Shown here one piece after another: positions 48,952-58,362 of a DNA stretch of 64,000 nucleotides (positions are counted from its first letter, which is position 1; every line of letters starts with the position of its first letter). A model generated the notes under the pieces. That model worked only from the letters and a program-made list of their open reading frames with translations. It did not search any database and was not told the origin of the DNA. The translations under genes were made by a program, and so were the position numbers. Source of the stretch: Morganella morganii (GTDB lineage: Bacteria; Pseudomonadota; Gammaproteobacteria; Enterobacterales; Enterobacteriaceae); the NCBI RefSeq assembly GCF_019402645.1, contig NZ_VKKS01000001.1, forward strand, positions 1,426,970 to 1,490,969, given 5' to 3'.

Positions 48952-49206
48952 TTAGTCTATCTCATATTTCCCTTCTGACATAAAATCGGGCTCAATCCAT
49001 TTTGGTCCTTTCATATAAATGCCGCCTTTCTCTCCTCCGCACATTATTTTTTCTTCATTCAGAAGCCTGTGCGTTTCGCGGAGAATCATAATATTACACG
49101 ATTCATATTTATCCGGGCCATTATGACGATAAAAAAAACCGTCTATCGCAGGGTAAATAAGACCTCTTTCACGCCTGGCAACCAGAAATAGGATAACATC
49201 TTCCAT
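48952..49206 (-). CDS. Candidate immunity protein for the adjacent toxin
   Basis: An intact 84-residue ORF lies 43 bases downstream of the toxin gene on the same strand, the usual place for a bacteriocin immunity gene. I do not recognise the family. The sequence is compact, soluble and charged (VARRERGLIYPAIDGF, RETHRLLNEEKIMCGGEKGG, ending WIEPDFMSEGKYEID), with alternation suggestive of a winged-helix-like fold. The RBS is weak. The immunity role is inferred from position and size only. Confidence 0.5.
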   Translation of the reverse strand: MEDVILFLVARRERGLIYPAIDGFFYRHNGPDKYESCNIMILRETHRLLNEEKIMCGGEKGGIYMKGPKWIEPDFMSEGKYEID

Positions 49207-49249
49207 CGATTCATTTTTACCATTTCATTGTAATCAATCACTTTATACC

Positions 49250-51065
49250 TCAATCATCATATATTGAAAATAGAGCCTCTGCTGTATACAGTAATGCTTT
49301 ATCCGAACTCAATTGATAATCTTTCAATGTAGCCGTATGTGTATTATTCCACACTTCCCCTTCATTCTCAGGTCGTACTCCGTCTTTTATGCCCAGATTC
49401 CGGTAACGCTCCAGCTCACGGATTTCATGAGTATAAAACCGTTTATCTGTATCAGTCGCCGGAAACGTTCCGGTAAGAATATATTCCAGCCGTTCAAGCA
49501 TAATGTCATTATCAGCACTACTTCCAAAACGGCTGATATGTAATCTTACCTTGTCTACTCCCTCACGGTCTATTACCGCAATCCGCCAGTCAAGTACTTC
49601 AATCGGTCCGCCAGCCCGCTCAGTTCAGAATGGTCGCGGAAGATGGCAGAGACGCTTTATATACACCGGTAATACTATCTTTTACTGCGTTAATAACCGG
49701 AATTTTCCCGTGACGATGCCAGCGAACATCAAAAACGGCCACCAATTTTTCGGTATTTTTGTCACGAATCCACAGGCCACGACAATCCCTTTCGGCAAAA
49801 CCATCCGATATTCTTATATTACCGGCAGGAACGACTACCGCCATTTGCCCTGCAATACTGGTCGTCTGCATTATTACGGCGGAATGATACTCCACAGTAC
49901 CATCCTCTGAATCATTCCTGTCCGGTTTTTTGCCCGTCAGATAATCATGGAATAAAGGCTTTTCTTCATTTTGTTGCGGGATAATTCCGCTGCCTTTCAC
50001 AGAAATCTGAAGTTGCCCGGTTTTATTTCCGTCAATCAGAAATGTATCCGGATTTTCAGTCAGTGATATCAGTCTTTTTTCAAAATGACGGATACGGTAA
50101 AACCACTCCGGTCCGGCAACAATCATTGCCAGATGACGTTCAGCTCTGTTCTTTTGTATCTCTGCCCGTATAAAATTACGTTCTGCGATTTTATGCCGGT
50201 TGATAACATCAAAATGTCTGTCGATATCCTGCTGAATTTGCTCTGCATATTTTCTTTCCAAATATCCGGAATGCGAAGCTATTCTCCGATAATATGCCAG
50301 CTTTTTCATATGAGATTCCAGGTCAATTTCCCGGTGGTTTTTGCGAGCCGACATGGCTTTTCTTCGTAATTCCGTGGTGTTATTCAGTTCAGTTTCTGCT
50401 GATTGGTATGCTATCCGTGCCGCTTCAGCCGGAAATTGTTCCTGCCAGAGTCGGATGGTATTTTCAGATTCAATTTCTTCAAATAATGGTAATTGTGACA
50501 GGAACAGATAAACAGGTTCATGCTCACCAGAAAAATCAATAATGGCGTGGTGTGTCTTAATCTCCGGACTTGCCGGAATATAATGTTTCACCGAAGGGGT
50601 AAGATTGACCTGTTCCGGTTTGACAATAATATTTTTTACATTATTTATTACTGTGACTCGAACAGAGGGTGCATCCGGAATTATATTGATATCATACACG
50701 CTGGGAATATCCGTTTTCTCTGCTTTAATAACCGGAATTATTTTATCTTTTACCGGTGTAATTACCGTAGTATGCTTCCCTTCCTGCTCATTGATGGCCA
50801 GGGATACAATAACGTCTGCCGGTAGCGTGGTCAGAATATAAGGATCATCATCACCCTCTCCATAGCTATTATCATGATAGTATATAACCAAAGGCTCTTT
50901 TGTGATTGATGACGGCATTAATATGCCGGCAATTCCCGGCACCCTGCCCGCAATCGGAAGAACAATTTCTAATACCAGTAATAAATAGGTTTTTATTGGC
51001 GTAACAATAGCGGAGATATTACGCATATCAAGAATAAACTTCAGAGTATTTTGCTGCGGATACAT
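49250..51065 (-). pseudogene. S-type pyocin/colicin-like toxin gene with a one-base frameshift
   Basis: The 481-codon frame from 51065 has an N-terminal hydrophobic stretch (YLLLVLEIVLPIAGRVPGIAG), an S-type pyocin-like beta region, a long charged helical segment (about 200-330) and a second pyocin-type domain reaching KASLPSSATILN, then TGA at 49620. The adjacent frame continues directly with AGGPIEVLDWRIAVIDREGV, HISRFGSSADN and the C-terminal YTHEIRELERYRNLG with WNNTHTATLKDYQL, ending at 49250. That is the toxic-domain tail such proteins normally carry. Removing one base near 49618-49623 would give a continuous protein of about 605 residues. No slippery sequence is seen, so a real frameshift is likelier than programmed slippage. 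Confidence 0.7.
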
Positions 51066-51335
51066 TAATTCTCATCATTCCGTTTTCCTTTCATCATTTA
51101 CTTATGTTCCTTCTGAACATCCCGGTTCTGATGAGTTTACGAAGTGATTTATCCGCTGTAATTCCGTTAATAAAACAGCGATCTGTCAATTTTGATAATC
51201 CTTATTTCATCGGATTACAGAGAGAGGATCTTATAATGGCTCAACCAGATTATCTGATTGTCTGGTTGCCTGAACGGAATAAGTCCCTTACCATCGGAAT
51301 AAATACATCAGGATTTAGGGCTTTCGGGAGAAGTC

Positions 51336-52193
51336 ATGAAAAAACTCACAGTAACCTGCTCAGTTCTGCCTTTGGCGCTGTTTTCCGCTGTTTTCGCGCT
51401 GCCGTCTTATGCGGCAGAGACTGACTGTAAACCGATGTCTGAACAGACCCGGCTGAATCATATGAGAATGATGGGCCTTTCTTACCTGAATGGCCCGGTA
51501 AAATCGTCCTCCATGGTCACCGATGGCGATCAGCCGGACAGCGCTGCTCAGATTTTTTCTGCCGGCAATGTGACACTGTCACCCTGCGGGCAGATCACTC
51601 ACTATGATTTCACCCGCAGAAGTACGCAATACGGCATGATCTTTGATTTACAGGTAGCCGGAGCGGAAACTGCTGATGAGATCAGTATGGCATACCGTTT
51701 TTCCGCAGATTACACCGGTAAGAAAAAAACACGCCCGACCATCAGCCGGATTTTCCTGCTCAAAGATGCGCAACAAGTTATCACCGGCTACCGGACAGAA
51801 AACTTTATCGAAGGTAACAGTACCATCATGACCGAAAACGGTACCGTGGAATACCGCGATAACAATATACATTCGGTACTGATAAACAGCGAAATTCTTG
51901 CCAAATCCTACAGTCTGAATTTTGATTATGACAACGCTGGCCGGGTAACCCGTATTTACACCACGCCGATTCCTCTCAGTGATTTCAATTTTACCTACAA
52001 TGAGGAAGGTGGTCCGGATAAAGGAACAGAAAGAACAGAATCTACCGGGATCGTAACCGGTAATGATATTCAGTGTACCGAATGGGATATGTATCAGAAC
52101 TGTACCGCCGGTGTCTGGCTCAGACATATTAACGGTGAACCCGCCGGTGAAGTTCCTTTTCATACCACTTATGAATATTACGGCGATAAATAA
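51336..52193 (+). CDS. Secreted protein of unknown function
   Basis: The 285-residue product has a good signal peptide ([26 protein letters not shown], cleavage after AYA-like site). The mature part begins [21 protein letters not shown] and is beta-rich with four to six cysteines ([23 protein letters not shown]) that may form disulfides. The stretch [13 protein letters not shown] recalls YD-type repeats but only once. I do not recognise the family. RBS GGGAGAAGTC precedes the ATG. Neighbours are a dead toxin gene and a dead regulator gene, which places it in an accessory patch. Confidence 0.7.
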   Translation: MKKLTVTCSVLPLALFSAVFALPSYAAETDCKPMSEQTRLNHMRMMGLSYLNGPVKSSSMVTDGDQPDSAAQIFSAGNVTLSPCGQITHYDFTRRSTQYGMIFDLQVAGAETADEISMAYRFSADYTGKKKTRPTISRIFLLKDAQQVITGYRTENFIEGNSTIMTENGTVEYRDNNIHSVLINSEILAKSYSLNFDYDNAGRVTRIYTTPIPLSDFNFTYNEEGGPDKGTERTESTGIVTGNDIQCTEWDMYQNCTAGVWLRHINGEPAGEVPFHTTYEYYGDK

Positions 52194-52289
52194 CCGCAAA
52201 ATGCAATTGACCTGAAGATGTTACGTGACCAGCGCGGGTGATCAACCTGCGGGTTTACATTGGCATAAAAACCATATTCACCGGGTGCT

Positions 52290-52604
52290 GAGAGATTCCA
52301 TGTTGTTTGACCAGATAATCATTCGCGCCCAATCCGGTCCTTTTACCCGGCCGGCAACCGCATCCCTTGCTGTCAGACAAATAACCGGCACCATTTTGGA
52401 GGTTCTCAATGCTTTCAGCACTTCCCGGCCCTACATACCGGGCAACATAATATCAAGAATAATCAGCTGGTAATTGTTTTCCGGAGCGAGATATAAACCA
52501 TTTCTGCCATCTGCGGTGATATCAACAATAAACCCGGCTTCCTCTGACCCCTTTTTAACCCGGTTGCCGGTTTTTTCATGATCTTCAATCAGTAATATTT
52601 TCAT
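52290..52604 (-). pseudogene. remnant of a CusR/PcoR-like response regulator
   Basis: From an ATG at 52604 the frame reads MKILLIEDHEKTG, GLYLAPENNYQ and LIILDIMLPGM, the receiver domain of OmpR-family heavy-metal response regulators including the phosphorylatable Asp. It then meets TAG (52431-52433). Beyond the stop the same frame continues GREVLKALRTSKMVPVICLTARD. A frameshift near 52338 moves the homology to [10 protein letters not shown], where it ends. The DNA-binding domain is absent and no sensor kinase is nearby. The gene is dead. Confidence 0.8.
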
Positions 52605-52661
52605 TTTTATAATCCGGAATTTCACTTTTTACATCCTGTCACCAGTGTATTTTAATTCCTG

Positions 52662-52709
52662 ACATAAAAAAACAGCAGACAACACACGGTTGTCTGCTGT
52701 TTTTATGTG
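52662..52709. terminator. terminator downstream of mdtI
   Basis: Long arms (ACATAAAAAAACAGCAGACAA paired, with small imperfections, to TTGTCTGCTGTTTTTATGT) and a 7-base loop; A and T runs on both sides make it bidirectional. Confidence 0.85.
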
Positions 52710-52718
52710 ACACAATAA

Positions 52719-53051
52719 TTATGCAAACTTAATCATCACCATACCCAGCAGAAGCAGAATAATCCCGCTCCAGCCTTTATAATTGAGGCGCTGGTTAAAC
52801 AGGATCCAGCCTGCGGCCACGGTTGCCACAATACCGAATGCCCCCCACAGTGCGTACGCAACGGAAAGTTCGATACCACGGACAGCCAGTGCCAGACAGC
52901 TGAACGCCCCCGATACCGCCAGCAGCGATAAAATTCCCAGCCACAGACGTTTAAAGCCGTTTGACATTTTCAGCAGGATATTCGCCAGAATTTCCAGTAC
53001 CACGGCAAGCAGTAAAAATGCACCGTGCCACCATTCAAATGTCGATAACAT
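52719..53051 (-). CDS. mdtI: Spermidine export protein MdtI
   Basis: MdtI is one half of the MdtJI small-multidrug-resistance-type exporter of spermidine. The 110 residues (E. coli 109) form four membrane helices. The acidic residue in helix 1 is present ([21 protein letters not shown]), as is the SMR motif [16 protein letters not shown] near residue 68. It starts one base after the mdtJ stop. Confidence 0.96.
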   Translation of the reverse strand: MLSTFEWWHGAFLLLAVVLEILANILLKMSNGFKRLWLGILSLLAVSGAFSCLALAVRGIELSVAYALWGAFGIVATVAAGWILFNQRLNYKGWSGIILLLLGMVMIKFA

Positions 53052-53052
53052 A

Positions 53053-53442
53053 TTACGCCCCTTTCAGCATCTCATTCAGTGGCGCACGAACCGGTTTGGC
53101 AGCAGGCTGCTTTTTCTGCACTTTTTTGGTGCCGTATTTAATCAGGGTGATACCCGCAATTAACAGTGACAAACCGCCCAGTTTCAGCGGTGACAGCGAT
53201 TCATGGAACCACATCACACTGAAGGTGGTAATGATAAGGATCCCAATCCCTTCCCACAGCGCATAAGCCACCCCGAGGGCCACTTTTTTAACTGCCATGG
53301 ATAATAAAATATAAGAAGAGGCAATCATGATATACATCACAATCATCCCCGCACTGCCGCCGGAGACACTCGCGTATTTCATCGACAATGTACCGATCAC
53401 CTCGGTAATAATGGCTAAGCCTAAAAACATCCAGTAAATCAT
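53053..53442 (-). CDS. mdtJ: Spermidine export protein MdtJ
   Basis: The 129-residue partner subunit has four helices with the helix 1 acidic residue ([20 protein letters not shown]) and the SMR motif [19 protein letters not shown]. The C-terminal tail is basic ([18 protein letters not shown]). The ATG at 53442 has an excellent RBS (CAGGAGAAATAACT); an upstream start at 53469 would only add nine residues. The 5' leader is long and carries two short ORFs (below), in keeping with polyamine-dependent control known for this operon in enterobacteria. Confidence 0.95.
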   Translation of the reverse strand: MIYWMFLGLAIITEVIGTLSMKYASVSGGSAGMIVMYIMIASSYILLSMAVKKVALGVAYALWEGIGILIITTFSVMWFHESLSPLKLGGLSLLIAGITLIKYGTKKVQKKQPAAKPVRAPLNEMLKGA

Positions 53443-53533
53443 AGTTATTTCTCCTGGTAGACAACGCATACAGGTTTACGGCGCAGAACAGAAGGTTTGC
53501 GTGACCGGGTGCGTTTATCGCGAAACGAAAACG

Positions 53534-53656
53534 TTAAATATAACGATATGACCAAAAACGCAGGCGCATTTGGTTCGTCAGACGAAAAGAGAAATAGCTA
53601 TAACTCGCCGTACCAGTAGTGTTCGCTTGATACGATAGCGGAAAGGAAAAGTACAT
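53534..53656 (-). CDS. short upstream ORF in the mdtJI leader, 40 codons
   Basis: An ATG at 53656 opens 40 codons (begins MYFSFPLSYQ) that end at TAA 91 bases before the mdtJ start. The last third is rich in Arg and aromatic residues and ends RLRFWSYRYI, a composition expected of nascent peptides that stall ribosomes in response to a small molecule. It has no strong RBS. It overlaps the other short ORF by 59 bases in a different frame. It is a candidate leader peptide controlling mdtJI. Confidence 0.4.
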   Translation of the reverse strand: MYFSFPLSYQANTTGTASYSYFSFRLTNQMRLRFWSYRYI

Positions 53657-53702
53657 GGGTAGAACGTCGGATTTTAATCCTGCTACTACTGTCGCTTTGC
53701 AT
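53598..53702 (-). CDS. short upstream ORF in the mdtJI leader, 34 codons
   Basis: An ATG at 53702 opens 34 codons (begins MQSDSSSRIKIRRSTH) with a hydrophobic middle (VLFLSAIVSS) and an aromatic end (EHYWYGEL). An in-frame TAA lies four codons upstream, so this ATG is the first possible start. From memory, E. coli and Salmonella mdtJI transcripts carry a leader peptide (MdtU) of about this size that mediates polyamine response. Which of the two ORFs here would correspond to it cannot be decided by eye. The RBS is weak (AATAAGA). Confidence 0.45.
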   Translation of the reverse strand: MQSDSSSRIKIRRSTHVLFLSAIVSSEHYWYGEL

Positions 53703-53859
53703 GATGTCTTATTCTTTTGTCTGTCCCCGGGGCGGGTGACAACAATGAAAGAATCCTCCGGTTATTAATATTCATATTATTTTTAGCACAAGTAAAAGAG
53801 TTCAGCAATGGTGCGGTGAACTATTTTTTTGTAAATGGTTTTATTTTTTAGACAGTTAT

Positions 53860-53893
53860 AAAAAATGACCACCTTCTTATTCAGAAGATGGCC
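53860..53893 (-). terminator. terminator after zwf
   Basis: On the minus strand GGCCATCTTCT pairs with AGAAGGTGGTC (two G-T pairs) and is followed by ATTTTTTA. Confidence 0.72.
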
Positions 53894-53950
53894 ATAATTA
53901 CGCACATATTGAACCGGTTAACTACATTTATTGATAACACCGATGGATAA

Positions 53951-55426
53951 TTATTCCACTTCGTTCCAGGCGTGACCGTCACGGGCCATCATGGCGATAG
54001 AAGCTATCGGCCCCCAGCTGCCTGCCTGATACGGTTTCGGTGGTTCATTGTCCATCGCCCATGCGTGCATAATGGAATCCACCCATTTCCAGGCTTCCTC
54101 CACCTCATCACGACGGACAAACAGTGCCTGAATACCACGCATTGCTTCCAGAAGCAGACGTTCGTATGCATCCGCAATATGCGTCTGATTGAAGGTCTCC
54201 GAGAAACTCAGATCCAGCTTGGTGGTTTGCAGACGGTGTTTGTGATCCAGCCCCGGCGCCTTATTGAGCACTTCAATATCAATACCTTCATCCGGTTGCA
54301 GACGGATAGTCAGTTTATTCGGCGGCAGATGCTTATACGTCTCGTTGAAAATATTCAGGGACGGCTGTTTGAAATAAACCACCACTTCCGAACATTTTGA
54401 CGGCATCCGTTTCCCGGTACGCAGATAAAACGGCACACCGGACCAGCGCCAGTCATCGATATCCGCGCGGATAGCAACAAAGGTTTCTGTCTGGCTGACG
54501 GTATTTGCGCCCTCTTCATCCAGATAACCCGGCACTTTTTCACCGTGGACAAAACCGGCGGTATACTGCCCGCGCACCGTTTTTTCGCGGACATTCGTAA
54601 TATCAATAGTCCGCAGTGAGCGCAGCACTTTCACTTTCTCATCACGGATACGGTCGCTGGTCAGGTCATCCGGCGGTGACATGGCAATCATGGTCAGGAT
54701 TTGCAGCAGATGGCTCTGCACCATATCCCTCATCTGCCCGGCTTTATCAAAGTAACCCCAGCGCCCTTCAATTCCCACTTCTTCCGCCACCGTGATCTGA
54801 ACGTGGTCGATCGTGCGGTTATCCCAGTTATTGACAAACAGGGAGTTGGCAAAACGCAGCGCCAGAAGGTTCAGTACCGTCTCTTTGCCGAGATAATGGT
54901 CAATACGGTAAATCTGACTCTCTTTAAAGTATTTTGCCACCTCGGTATTGATGGCCTGTGATGAAGCCAGATCATTACCCAGTGGTTTTTCCATCACCAC
55001 ACGGCTCGGCTCTTTATTCAGATGAGCTTCGCCCAGCCCTTTGCACATCGCACTGAACGTCCCCGGCGGCATAGCGAAATAATAAACAGCGGTATTTTTG
55101 TTTTCCGCAATAATATTGGCAAGGCTTTTGAAATGAGAGGTCTCATTCACATCGAGATTACAAAACAGCAGACGGGCACTGAATCGTTCCCAGAGCACCG
55201 GATCCGGTTGTTCATTGAGGAAAGTATTGAAAGCATCCTCAACAAATTTCTGATACTCCTCACGGGACCAGTCCGCACGTCCCGCCCCGATAATCCGGGT
55301 GTCCGGATGAATATTACCGGCTTTTTCGAGCTGATATAAAGACGGGAGTAACTTGCGGCGTGCGAGGTCGCCTTTGGTACCGAAAATGACTAAATCACAG
55401 GCGGGAACCTTTGCTGTCAGCGCCAT
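53951..55426 (-). CDS. zwf: Glucose-6-phosphate 1-dehydrogenase
   Basis: Zwf oxidises glucose-6-phosphate to 6-phosphogluconolactone and makes NADPH, the entry to the pentose phosphate pathway. The 491-residue product (same as E. coli) has the nucleotide-binding opening LVIFGTKGDLARRKLLPSLY and the active-site signature RIDHYLGKETV near residue 180. The start at 55426 (MALTAKVPACD) has GAGGAGAGGTTTTCT upstream; a longer ORF start at 55513 lacks support. It is divergent from hexR, with two HexR-type operators between. The Entner-Doudoroff genes edd-eda, next to zwf in E. coli, are not present in this window. Confidence 0.97.
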   Translation of the reverse strand: MALTAKVPACDLVIFGTKGDLARRKLLPSLYQLEKAGNIHPDTRIIGAGRADWSREEYQKFVEDAFNTFLNEQPDPVLWERFSARLLFCNLDVNETSHFKSLANIIAENKNTAVYYFAMPPGTFSAMCKGLGEAHLNKEPSRVVMEKPLGNDLASSQAINTEVAKYFKESQIYRIDHYLGKETVLNLLALRFANSLFVNNWDNRTIDHVQITVAEEVGIEGRWGYFDKAGQMRDMVQSHLLQILTMIAMSPPDDLTSDRIRDEKVKVLRSLRTIDITNVREKTVRGQYTAGFVHGEKVPGYLDEEGANTVSQTETFVAIRADIDDWRWSGVPFYLRTGKRMPSKCSEVVVYFKQPSLNIFNETYKHLPPNKLTIRLQPDEGIDIEVLNKAPGLDHKHRLQTTKLDLSFSETFNQTHIADAYERLLLEAMRGIQALFVRRDEVEEAWKWVDSIMHAWAMDNEPPKPYQAGSWGPIASIAMMARDGHAWNEVE

Positions 55427-55454
55427 AGAAAACCTCTCCTCGTGGCTGTGGAAT

Positions 55455-55469
55455 TGTAATTTTGTTACA
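55455..55469. promoter_or_regulatory. HexR-type operator near zwf
   Basis: TGTAATTTTGTTACA matches the HexR consensus described for gammaproteobacteria (TGTAATTAAATTACA) at 12 of 15 positions and is symmetric. It lies 29 bases before the zwf start. Confidence 0.7.
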
Positions 55470-55573
55470 GAGATAACGAATAATGTACTCGTTTGCGTCC
55501 GGCCAGTAAACATAAATGCGGGTTACCGCACATTCTGACAGGTCTCTGCTGCACGTCTTTCTGCGTGCTGTTT

Positions 55574-55588
55574 TGTAATTTAATTACT
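55574..55588. promoter_or_regulatory. HexR-type operator, central
   Basis: TGTAATTTAATTACT matches the HexR consensus at 13 of 15 positions. It lies about midway between zwf and hexR, so it can serve zwf repression and hexR autoregulation. Confidence 0.75.
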
Positions 55589-55756
55589 TTTTTGATGCAA
55601 ACTTACTGAAATGAAAATCAGACACAGCTCATACTTTCAAAAAAAAGCCGGTTTCGGGGGAATTTGCCCTCTGCTTTGCCGGGGCTTACGTAGTATATTT
55701 TCAAAAAATTAGGGTGGCCGGTGTGTCACACAGATCAATATAAAAGGCACAGTGGC

Positions 55757-56605
55757 ATGAATATTTTAGACCGGCTCCGTAACAGTCTGGATTACCTGAG
55801 TAAATCGGAAAAAAAAGTTGCAGAGACGATCCTCAGCGCCCCGCAGATAGCCATTCATTCCAGTATCGCCACACTGGCCAAAATGGCGGATGTCAGTGAA
55901 CCGACGGTTAACCGGTTTTGCCGCCGTCTGGACACCAAAGGCTTCCCTGATTTCAAACTGCTGCTGGCCCAGAGCCTGGCAAACGGTACCCCGTATGTCA
56001 GCCGCAATGTGGATGAAAATGATTCTGTTGAAGCGTATACCGGCAAAATTTTTGAATCCGCCATGGCCGGTCTGGATGCAGTCAGAAATACCCTCGACAT
56101 GCTGACCATTAGCCGCGCCGTGGATTGCCTGACACAGGCACGAAAAATCGCCTTTTTTGGCCTGGGTGCCTCTGCGGCGGTAGCCCATGACGCGATGAAT
56201 AAATTCTTCCGCTTTAATATCCCGGTGATTTATTCCGACGACGTGGTAATGCAGCGCATGAGCTGTATCAACAGCACCGAAGGTGATGTGGTGGTCTTAA
56301 TTTCCCACACCGGCCGGACAAAAAATCTGGTTGAAATCGCCCGTACCGCCCGCGAAAATGACGCTACTGTGCTCGCCATCACCTCCGAAAACTCTCCGCT
56401 CGCGGCGGAAGCCTCACTCACCATCATTCTGAACGTGCCGGAAGACACGGATATTTATATGCCGATGATCTCCCGTCTGGCGCAACTGACCATCATTGAT
56501 GTCCTCGCCACCGGTTTCACCCTGCGCCGTGGTCCCAAATTCCGCGATAATCTGCGCCGGGTCAAAGAAGCCCTGAAAGACTCCCGAATCGATAAACTCC
56601 GTTGA
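55757..56605 (+). CDS. hexR: HexR, RpiR-family regulator of central carbon metabolism
   Basis: HexR represses zwf and other sugar-catabolic genes and responds to KDPG. The 282-residue product has the N-terminal RpiR helix-turn-helix (SSIATLAKMADVSEPTVNRFCRRL-like region, about 33-57) and a C-terminal SIS phosphosugar domain (KIAFFGLGASAAVAHDAMNK, VVVLISHTGRTKNLVE). The start at 55757 (MNILDRLRNSLDYLSKSEKKV) agrees with E. coli; an ORF start 36 bases earlier does not. The RBS is modest (AAAAGGCAC). It is divergent from zwf and followed by pykA. Confidence 0.95.
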   Translation: MNILDRLRNSLDYLSKSEKKVAETILSAPQIAIHSSIATLAKMADVSEPTVNRFCRRLDTKGFPDFKLLLAQSLANGTPYVSRNVDENDSVEAYTGKIFESAMAGLDAVRNTLDMLTISRAVDCLTQARKIAFFGLGASAAVAHDAMNKFFRFNIPVIYSDDVVMQRMSCINSTEGDVVVLISHTGRTKNLVEIARTARENDATVLAITSENSPLAAEASLTIILNVPEDTDIYMPMISRLAQLTIIDVLATGFTLRRGPKFRDNLRRVKEALKDSRIDKLR

Positions 56606-56858
56606 TTTTTAACCATTTGTGTCAATTTGACACATTTACTGCCGCCGGGTGTAATGATCATCACGAATTAGTCATATAACGGATGGTAGGATAACGTCTG
56701 ACTCACTGTTTTGCGTTTGCTGACTCGATTTTTATTTTAAATACGCGATAATCAGACAGGAGTGAATCGATTTTACACTTTCCTGCCGGGACAGATTTTC
56801 CCGGCGGGGAGTTTTTTATCAACACCATTTCACCTTATTCAGGTCAACGGAGTAATTT

Positions 56859-58301
56859 ATGTCAATACGCCTCAGAAGAACGAAAATCGTAACGACCCTG
56901 GGCCCCGCCACCGATCGTGATAACAATCTTGAAAAAATCATCCGTGCCGGTGCCAATGTGGTTCGTATGAACTTTTCTCACGGCAGCCCGGACGATCACG
57001 TTGAACGTGCGAATAAAGTCCGTGAAATAGCTGCCCGCCTCGGCATGCAGGTGGCTATCCTGGGTGATCTCCAGGGACCAAAAATCCGTGTGTCCACCTT
57101 TAAAGATAATAAAGTCCTGCTGAATGTCGGCGATAAATTTATTCTGGATGCAGAACTGGGTAAAGGCGAAGGCACCAATGAGCACGTCGGGATCGACTAT
57201 AAAAAGCTGCCGGAAGATGTGGTTACTGATGACATTCTGTTACTCGATGATGGCCGTGTGCAGCTGAAAGTGCTGGATGTCAAAGGCACTAAAATCATGA
57301 CAGAAGTGACCGTCGGTGGTTTGCTTTCTAATAATAAAGGTATCAACAAACTCGGCGGTGGTCTTTCTGCTGATGCGCTGACAGAAAAAGATAAAGAAGA
57401 TATCAAAACTGCAGCCCGTATTAATGTTGATTACCTTGCTGTTTCTTTCCCGCGCAGCGCGGAAGATCTGCACTACGCCCGCCGTCTCGCCCGTGACGCC
57501 GGTTGCGAGGCAATGATAGTCTCCAAAGTCGAACGCGCCGAAGCGGTCGCCACTGATCAGGTGATGGATGAAATCATTCTCGCGTCGGATGTGGTGATGG
57601 TCGCACGCGGTGATCTCGGTGTTGAAATCGGTGATCCGGAGCTGGTCGGCGTCCAGAAAAAGCTGATTCGGCGCAGCCGTCAACTGAATCGTGTCGTGAT
57701 CACAGCAACCCAGATGATGGAGTCCATGATCACTAACCCGATGCCGACCCGCGCGGAAGTCATGGACGTGGCAAACGCCGTGCTTGACGGCACAGATGCG
57801 GTAATGCTCTCTGCAGAAACTGCGGCTGGTCAGTACCCGGCGGAAACCGTGGAAGCCATGGCGCGGGTTTGCCTGGGTGCGGAAAAGATGCCGAATGTGA
57901 ATATCTCCAAACACCGTCTGGATATGACGTTCGACAATCCGGAAGAAGCGATCGCGATGTCCACCATGTACGCGGCAAACCACCTCAACGGTGTGAAAGC
58001 GATTATTGCCATGACGGAATCCGGCCGTACCGCACGGATGATGTCCCGCATCAGCTCCGGCCTGCCGATTTTCGCCATGTCCCGCCATGAAAAAACCCTG
58101 AACCAGTGCTCACTGTACCGTGGTGTTACTCCGGTATTCTGCAGCACCCATACCGATGGCCTGGCCGCCGTCAATGAAGCGATCAGCCGCCTGAAAGAAA
58201 AAAGCTATCTGTGCACCGGCGATCTGGTCATGGTCACCCAGGGCGACCAGATGGGTCTGGTCGGCAGCACCAATACCAGCCGTATTCTTGAAGTGAAATA
58301 A
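56859..58301 (+). CDS. pykA: Pyruvate kinase II
   Basis: PykA converts phosphoenolpyruvate and ADP to pyruvate and ATP. The 480 residues equal E. coli PykA in length, and the opening [20 protein letters not shown] is the type II form. Visible are [10 protein letters not shown], the active-site Lys in [11 protein letters not shown] (near 223), [12 protein letters not shown] and [12 protein letters not shown]. It follows hexR by about 250 bases in the same orientation and has its own leader, as in E. coli. Confidence 0.97.
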   Translation: MSIRLRRTKIVTTLGPATDRDNNLEKIIRAGANVVRMNFSHGSPDDHVERANKVREIAARLGMQVAILGDLQGPKIRVSTFKDNKVLLNVGDKFILDAELGKGEGTNEHVGIDYKKLPEDVVTDDILLLDDGRVQLKVLDVKGTKIMTEVTVGGLLSNNKGINKLGGGLSADALTEKDKEDIKTAARINVDYLAVSFPRSAEDLHYARRLARDAGCEAMIVSKVERAEAVATDQVMDEIILASDVVMVARGDLGVEIGDPELVGVQKKLIRRSRQLNRVVITATQMMESMITNPMPTRAEVMDVANAVLDGTDAVMLSAETAAGQYPAETVEAMARVCLGAEKMPNVNISKHRLDMTFDNPEEAIAMSTMYAANHLNGVKAIIAMTESGRTARMMSRISSGLPIFAMSRHEKTLNQCSLYRGVTPVFCSTHTDGLAAVNEAISRLKEKSYLCTGDLVMVTQGDQMGLVGSTNTSRILEVK

Positions 58302-58315
58302 TCCGCTGAAAACGA

Positions 58316-58344
58316 AACTGCCTGTCATATGACAGGCGGTTTTT
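58316..58344. terminator. terminator between pykA and lpxM
   Basis: AAACTGCCTGTC / GACAGGCGGTTT arms with loop ATAT and T residues downstream, A residues upstream; it serves both converging genes. Confidence 0.85.
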
Positions 58345-58362
58345 CGTCTCCATTGCCCCGTC

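Larger units (their letters stand above)
52194..52718. other. decayed stretch between the secreted-protein gene and mdtI
   Basis: About 525 bases with no intact gene. It consists mainly of the response-regulator remnant (52290-52604) and the mdtI terminator (52662-52709). The first about 100 bases hold nothing recognisable. Confidence 0.6.
53443..53950. other. mdtJI leader and zwf-mdtJ intergenic region
   Basis: About 500 bases. The part next to mdtJ is a leader of at least 260 bases with two short ORFs. The part near 53730-53790 is AT-rich and may hold the promoter. The part next to zwf holds the zwf terminator. No other gene was seen. Confidence 0.55.

Noticed and set aside
49502-49626. 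programmed frameshifting in the pyocin-like gene
   Set aside because: No slippery heptamer or downstream pseudoknot was recognised near the frame junction, so an ordinary frameshift is preferred.
51104-51424. 106-codon plus-strand ORF before the secreted-protein gene
   Set aside because: It overlaps the signal-peptide-bearing gene at 51336 in another frame and has no RBS or recognisable content.
57240-58088. 282-codon ORF on the minus strand inside pykA
   Set aside because: It is antisense to a highly conserved pyruvate kinase; His/Arg/Phe-rich shadow without RBS or family resemblance.
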